Below, piece after piece: positions 60,723 through 64,000 of a stretch of 64,000 nt of DNA (position 1 is its first letter; each line of letters begins with the position of its first letter). Source of the DNA: Aurantiochytrium sp. KH105 (Eukaryota > Sar > Bigyra > Thraustochytrida > Thraustochytriidae); assembly GCA_003116975.1 (NCBI GenBank), contig BGKB01000011.1, forward strand, positions 248,001-312,000, given 5' to 3'. Position numbers and translations under genes: made by a program. A model generated the notes under the pieces. The model ran no database searches. It saw nothing but the letters and a program-made list of their open reading frames with translations, and had not been told where the DNA came from.

Positions 60723-63700
60723 TCAAATGTTTGCCGAGGGCGGCACGAGCGCAATCATACGCACGCGATTGACGCCTCCATCTGGAAAGACTTTGAGTCG
60801 CGCCTGCGAAATGTCTGGAACGCTCGAATCAATCTTGATGACTTTGGTGTTGCCCGCAAAGGCTTTGACGGGTGTCAGCTGCACCATCTCGACCCACTTG
60901 CCCGCACCTGACAATCCTTCGATGCTCACCTCGCGCGGATTGTTGTTGACGAAAAAGGTAAAGTCAAGTTCCACGCGCAAGACCTTGACGGGCATCGCGA
61001 GACGAAAGACAAGCTCTTCGTGATGGTTGTCCTCACGAGAACGCGCACTCTCAAAGCCGTCGTGCATCGACAGCGGGATATAAGGGGAGAAAACTTGGCC
61101 CGCAGGCCCATAGTGCTGGTTCGTGACAGACACGAGCTCGCCTCCGTATGCGAGACTTGCAGCATCAAACTCTTGACCGACGGTGAGCGCTTGGCGGTTC
61201 CGCGCAACCTCCGACGGCGTCGGCTCGTACAAGAGCTGCAGAGGCTTCTTGGTGCTCGGGATTGGATCGGTGCAAGGAATGCACTTGGCCTCAGCAAAGG
61301 GGAGAAAGGTGGACGCCAGCGCGTCGGGAAGAGAACCGTCTTCAAAAAGCCCGATGCGCGACAGTCCTCCATCAGGAAAGATTTCGATCTGGATTTGGTC
61401 CACGCGCAAGGCCGCCTGAGCGTCATTGAGGACAATGCGTTTCTCTGCATGGCCCTCGAGATGAGTTTTAGCCACAATCTCTACCCACTTTGGAGTGGCG
61501 GCAGGCCCTTCTTCAACAACGCGGGCACTGAGACGCGCGTGCTCGGCCTGGTTGCCCAAGTGGTACTTGGTTGAAAAGACGACGTAGCGAATTTGAGCGG
61601 GGCGGACGAGCGAAAAAATAGCAGTATCGTGCGTCTCCGGGTTGTGGCGGGACGTCTCCCAGCTGTCCATGACTTTACCCATTGGGCAAAAGAGTTCCGG
61701 ATCAAACTTGGGCAAATGGTCCGAAGCCAGGTTGCAGGCACGTGCAAAACGCTGGCTCGAGACATGCTCCAGGTTGGCACCAACAAAGACATTCTGGGCT
61801 GCGAGCGGATCGAGAGGGCCGCGGTCCTCAATTCCAGCAGGCAGCGTCGGCTCGAAGGCGACAAAGACCAGATTCTTGTAGCCGTAGTTTACAATTTCCT
61901 CCTGTGGAATTTTCTCGACATCCACAGAGGCAACAGGAAAACGATCGACGTTGACGCCCTCAATATGCATCACACGGAGGATAGCTTGGCAGGCCTCGGC
62001 AATGAAAAACATGGCTCGATTGTCGCCGTTGGCAAAGGCGGAGACGCTTTTGCCGGCATCAGGGCCGTCAAAGCAATGAATGTAAATGGCGCGGAACCCA
62101 TCGTTGGCACCTTGATGGATCGCGAAGCGATTCGGGCCAGCTTCACCGACAAAGACTCCAAGCCCCATCAGAACCCCCATAAACTCGCGGCAGCCCTTGT
62201 CCGTGCCATGCAGCATGCGCACGGCCGTGTCGTGAGAAATTGGCCCCGAACCATCTTTGCAGCGATACGCCTCGCCGAGCACATCCAGAAAGCGCGTCAT
62301 GGCGCGCGGGGTTCCGAGGGCGCCAGCCGCAAAGGACGGGAACATTTTGCGCGTATCCACGATTGCTTGACCCTCATCGTCATACCCGCAAGCAACAGGG
62401 GCGTTTTCAGGCTTGTAGTTGAAGGTGAGCTCGTCGGCGACGCCAATCTGTTCGAGAAAGGGTTTGGTGAGCGTGTCGATACTCTTGCCACCCTCGAGCT
62501 GCTCGATGAGGTGTTGCAGCACAAGAAAACCGCCGCCGCTGTACTGAAAGAGCGTGCCAGGCTTTCCGACAACATCAATGGGCGGGTAGCCATACGTTTC
62601 ATTGCCTTCAAGGAAGTCGCGGGTCTCTGGCATGGTCTCGCTCAGAGGGACGCCATTTACATAGTGCATGTTGAGCGCGCTGTGGCTCATGAGATGCCAG
62701 AGGAACACCTTGTCACCGTATTTTGAGTTTTTGATTCGAAAAGTCGACTGCGTCTGCGCCAAGAGGTCATTTACTGGTGTATCGAGCGAAATGCCCCGCG
62801 CCGTGAAGTACTCGATAGCAAAGGCAGATCCAATCGTCTTGGAGAGCGAGGCAATCTCAAACATGGTTTGCGGCTCTACAACTGCCTTGTCGAGGCAGGC
62901 CTCGCCTACGCACACGGGCTGTCCGCTGAGGCAAAAGCTGGCGCCGGCCACGCCATGCTTGCTGCGAAGGGTTTCGAGTTTGGCAATGAGATCGTCCGTG
63001 GCTGCGTCATCCCCGAGACGTTTGGCGGTGATCTGCCACAAGGCCTCGCGCGCATTTTCTAGCTCTTGCGCGGCGGTGTTGTCAATGCGGCTTTCCAGAA
63101 CGGCAAGGAGCTCCTGCGCGGATTTTCCCTTGGCAGAAACGAGAAATTTGACGCCGAACTTGTTGAGATAGACGGCACCGAGATCGCGGAGACGAGTTCG
63201 CGCAGCATCTGCCTCGGCATCCGCAGAAGCAAATACACGTGCCTGCTCGGCGCTCGCGAGCTTATCCAGCTTTCCAGCGCCCTGACCAATGTCGCCGTGG
63301 AAGCCGGCAGACTCGATGACCTCGGCCAAGTCGAAGCTGTGAATAAGTTCTCGGGCTTGTTTGAGGTCCGTGGCCACCGTCTTGGCCATGGTCCGCGCAA
63401 AGCGCATAGCGCCACAGCGCTCGAAAAAGTAGTGAAAGCGCGCAGCGTAGTTGTCCTGAAAAGAGAACTTGGCTGGCTCATACGCGAGCGCGGTCTCCCA
63501 GGGACTCTCGGTTTCGCGGACGCGGTCCACGGTAAAAGTGAGCAGCAGCTCGGTGACAAAATCGACTGGGCGCGGATCGCAGACGAACTTGAGCAGCAGT
63601 TCCATGGCAACCGGGTACCATTTGGACGAAGTAGAGTTCCAGGACACGTGGACCGTCTTTCCCTCGCGAGGAATGCCCCGACGAATAGCGTTAAGCTCTT

Positions 63701-64000
63701 CGTGTGCGATGCGAATAAAGTCCTCCAGGGCAAAACGACCATGGTGCACCTCGGCCCAGAGCTCCCAGCGCGATCGCTCAACGGTAGCGAGATCGTCAAG
63801 AACAAGGACCTCGATCCCGTCAACACGTGCCGGGAGACCGACGCAGCCGTTGCCGCCAAGCCAGTCCGCGAGGTACTGCAGAGACTGAAAAATGTTGTAG
63901 CGGACCTCGTTTGCATCGTTGTTAGCAATCTGCTCCGACTCGGGGACATTTGCTACCACGAGGGAGCTCGGGAAACTCGGAGCCTTGATGTCAACAGCGC
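60723..64000 (-). CDS. Malate synthase-OHCU decarboxylase-serine hydrolase-allantoicase fusion, partial (5' end off window)
   Basis: A single frame runs from the right edge to the stop at 60723 (1091 codons here; start not in window). The first ~165 residues (63998-63465) match the malate synthase C-terminal domain: NIFQSLQYLADWLGGNGCV, then DDLATVERSRWELW. Next, at 63464-63006, is an OHCU decarboxylase-like domain with FHGDIGQ (putative catalytic His) and LNKFGVKFLVSAKGKS. At 62996-61967 lies a beta-lactamase/esterase-fold domain: SLSK (SxxK), QYSGGG in place of YxN, and HQG as third motif. The rest (61832-60735) is allantoicase with two repeats, each ending FPDGG and containing DSWETSR or DGFESAR. 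Malate synthase uses glyoxylate; OHCU decarboxylase makes allantoin; allantoicase makes ureidoglycolate. The malate synthase catalytic barrel must lie beyond the window. Confidence 0.88.
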   Translation of the reverse strand, partial: AVDIKAPSFPSSLVVANVPESEQIANNDANEVRYNIFQSLQYLADWLGGNGCVGLPARVDGIEVLVLDDLATVERSRWELWAEVHHGRFALEDFIRIAHEELNAIRRGIPREGKTVHVSWNSTSSKWYPVAMELLLKFVCDPRPVDFVTELLLTFTVDRVRETESPWETALAYEPAKFSFQDNYAARFHYFFERCGAMRFARTMAKTVATDLKQARELIHSFDLAEVIESAGFHGDIGQGAGKLDKLASAEQARVFASADAEADAARTRLRDLGAVYLNKFGVKFLVSAKGKSAQELLAVLESRIDNTAAQELENAREALWQITAKRLGDDAATDDLIAKLETLRSKHGVAGASFCLSGQPVCVGEACLDKAVVEPQTMFEIASLSKTIGSAFAIEYFTARGISLDTPVNDLLAQTQSTFRIKNSKYGDKVFLWHLMSHSALNMHYVNGVPLSETMPETRDFLEGNETYGYPPIDVVGKPGTLFQYSGGGFLVLQHLIEQLEGGKSIDTLTKPFLEQIGVADELTFNYKPENAPVACGYDDEGQAIVDTRKMFPSFAAGALGTPRAMTRFLDVLGEAYRCKDGSGPISHDTAVRMLHGTDKGCREFMGVLMGLGVFVGEAGPNRFAIHQGANDGFRAIYIHCFDGPDAGKSVSAFANGDNRAMFFIAEACQAILRVMHIEGVNVDRFPVASVDVEKIPQEEIVNYGYKNLVFVAFEPTLPAGIEDRGPLDPLAAQNVFVGANLEHVSSQRFARACNLASDHLPKFDPELFCPMGKVMDSWETSRHNPETHDTAIFSLVRPAQIRYVVFSTKYHLGNQAEHARLSARVVEEGPAATPKWVEIVAKTHLEGHAEKRIVLNDAQAALRVDQIQIEIFPDGGLSRIGLFEDGSLPDALASTFLPFAEAKCIPCTDPIPSTKKPLQLLYEPTPSEVARNRQALTVGQEFDAASLAYGGELVSVTNQHYGPAGQVFSPYIPLSMHDGFESARSREDNHHEELVFRLAMPVKVLRVELDFTFFVNNNPREVSIEGLSGAGKWVEMVQLTPVKAFAGNTKVIKIDSSVPDISQARLKVFPDGGVNRVRMIALVPPSANI

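Noticed and set aside
61593..62726. 377-codon plus-strand frame
   Set aside because: Antisense shadow of the allantoicase/serine-hydrolase part of the fusion gene.
1..64000. tRNA, rRNA, CRISPR or transposon
   Set aside because: I found no convincing tRNA B-box with arms, no rRNA-like stretch, no spaced direct-repeat array and no transposase or reverse-transcriptase motif.

Overview
This is a 64 kb stretch of a nuclear, gene-dense eukaryotic genome. The gene set is clearly eukaryotic: an FG nucleoporin, the Arp2/3 subunit ARPC2, cyclin C, the NMD factor SMG9, CCR4, mitochondrial carriers, cardiolipin synthase and ER 3-ketoacyl-CoA reductase. Genes are compact and nearly intron-free; I could support only two introns, both phase 0, of 138 and 144 nt. 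Coding sequence is GC-rich, and spacers are full of microsatellites and GC-rich low-complexity DNA. A TmcB-like multi-membrane PAS protein, a gametolysin-type metalloprotease, a plant-type CCR4 and a few putative flagellar or coiled-coil proteins point to a free-living protist. A thraustochytrid/labyrinthulomycete (stramenopile) fits best, but this is inference from style and content, not proof.

Layout, left to right. Nt 2-2950 (-) is an M11-like metalloprotease cut by the left edge. Nt 3620-5764 (+) is a MAPKKK-like kinase with an N-terminal lipidation motif. Nt 5973-7037 (-) is cardiolipin synthase. Nt 7852-12597 (+) is the TmcB/PAS membrane protein. Nt 12994-15429 or beyond (-) is a HEAT-repeat protein. 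Nt 17540-20011 (+) is a DUSP-USP deubiquitinase with one intron. Nt 20202-21089 (-) is a flavin-reductase-like protein with one intron. Nt 21500-24193 (+) is a C-type-lectin membrane protein. Nt 24294-26963 (-) is a coiled-coil protein. Nt 27370-27990 (-) is a PAP2 phosphatase. Nt 28691-29716 (+) is an SLC25 carrier. Nt 30102-31919 (-) is an unknown coiled-coil protein.

The right half continues with: 33557-34996 (+) cathepsin B-like protease; 35320-36015 (-) FAH-family hydrolase; 36897-37859 (+) 3-ketoacyl-CoA reductase; 38411-40255 (+) Nup62; 40579-41988 (-) MFSD5-like transporter; 42362-44437 (-) CCR4; 46086-53579 (-) full-length ABCA transporter; 55662-56564 (+) ARPC2; 57069-57965 (-) cyclin C; 58458-60551 (+) SMG9; and 60723-64000 (-) a multidomain purine-catabolism protein cut by the right edge.

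The outstanding item is this last gene. One open reading frame carries the C-terminal part of malate synthase, an OHCU decarboxylase, a serine beta-lactamase/esterase-fold domain and a two-repeat allantoicase. Three of these are steps of one route, from urate via allantoin and ureidoglycolate to glyoxylate and then malate. The chain would therefore link ureide degradation to assimilation of its glyoxylate. No operon logic is seen elsewhere. Genes alternate strand, mostly in divergent and convergent pairs, and there is no mobile element, CRISPR array, rRNA or tRNA that I can support.
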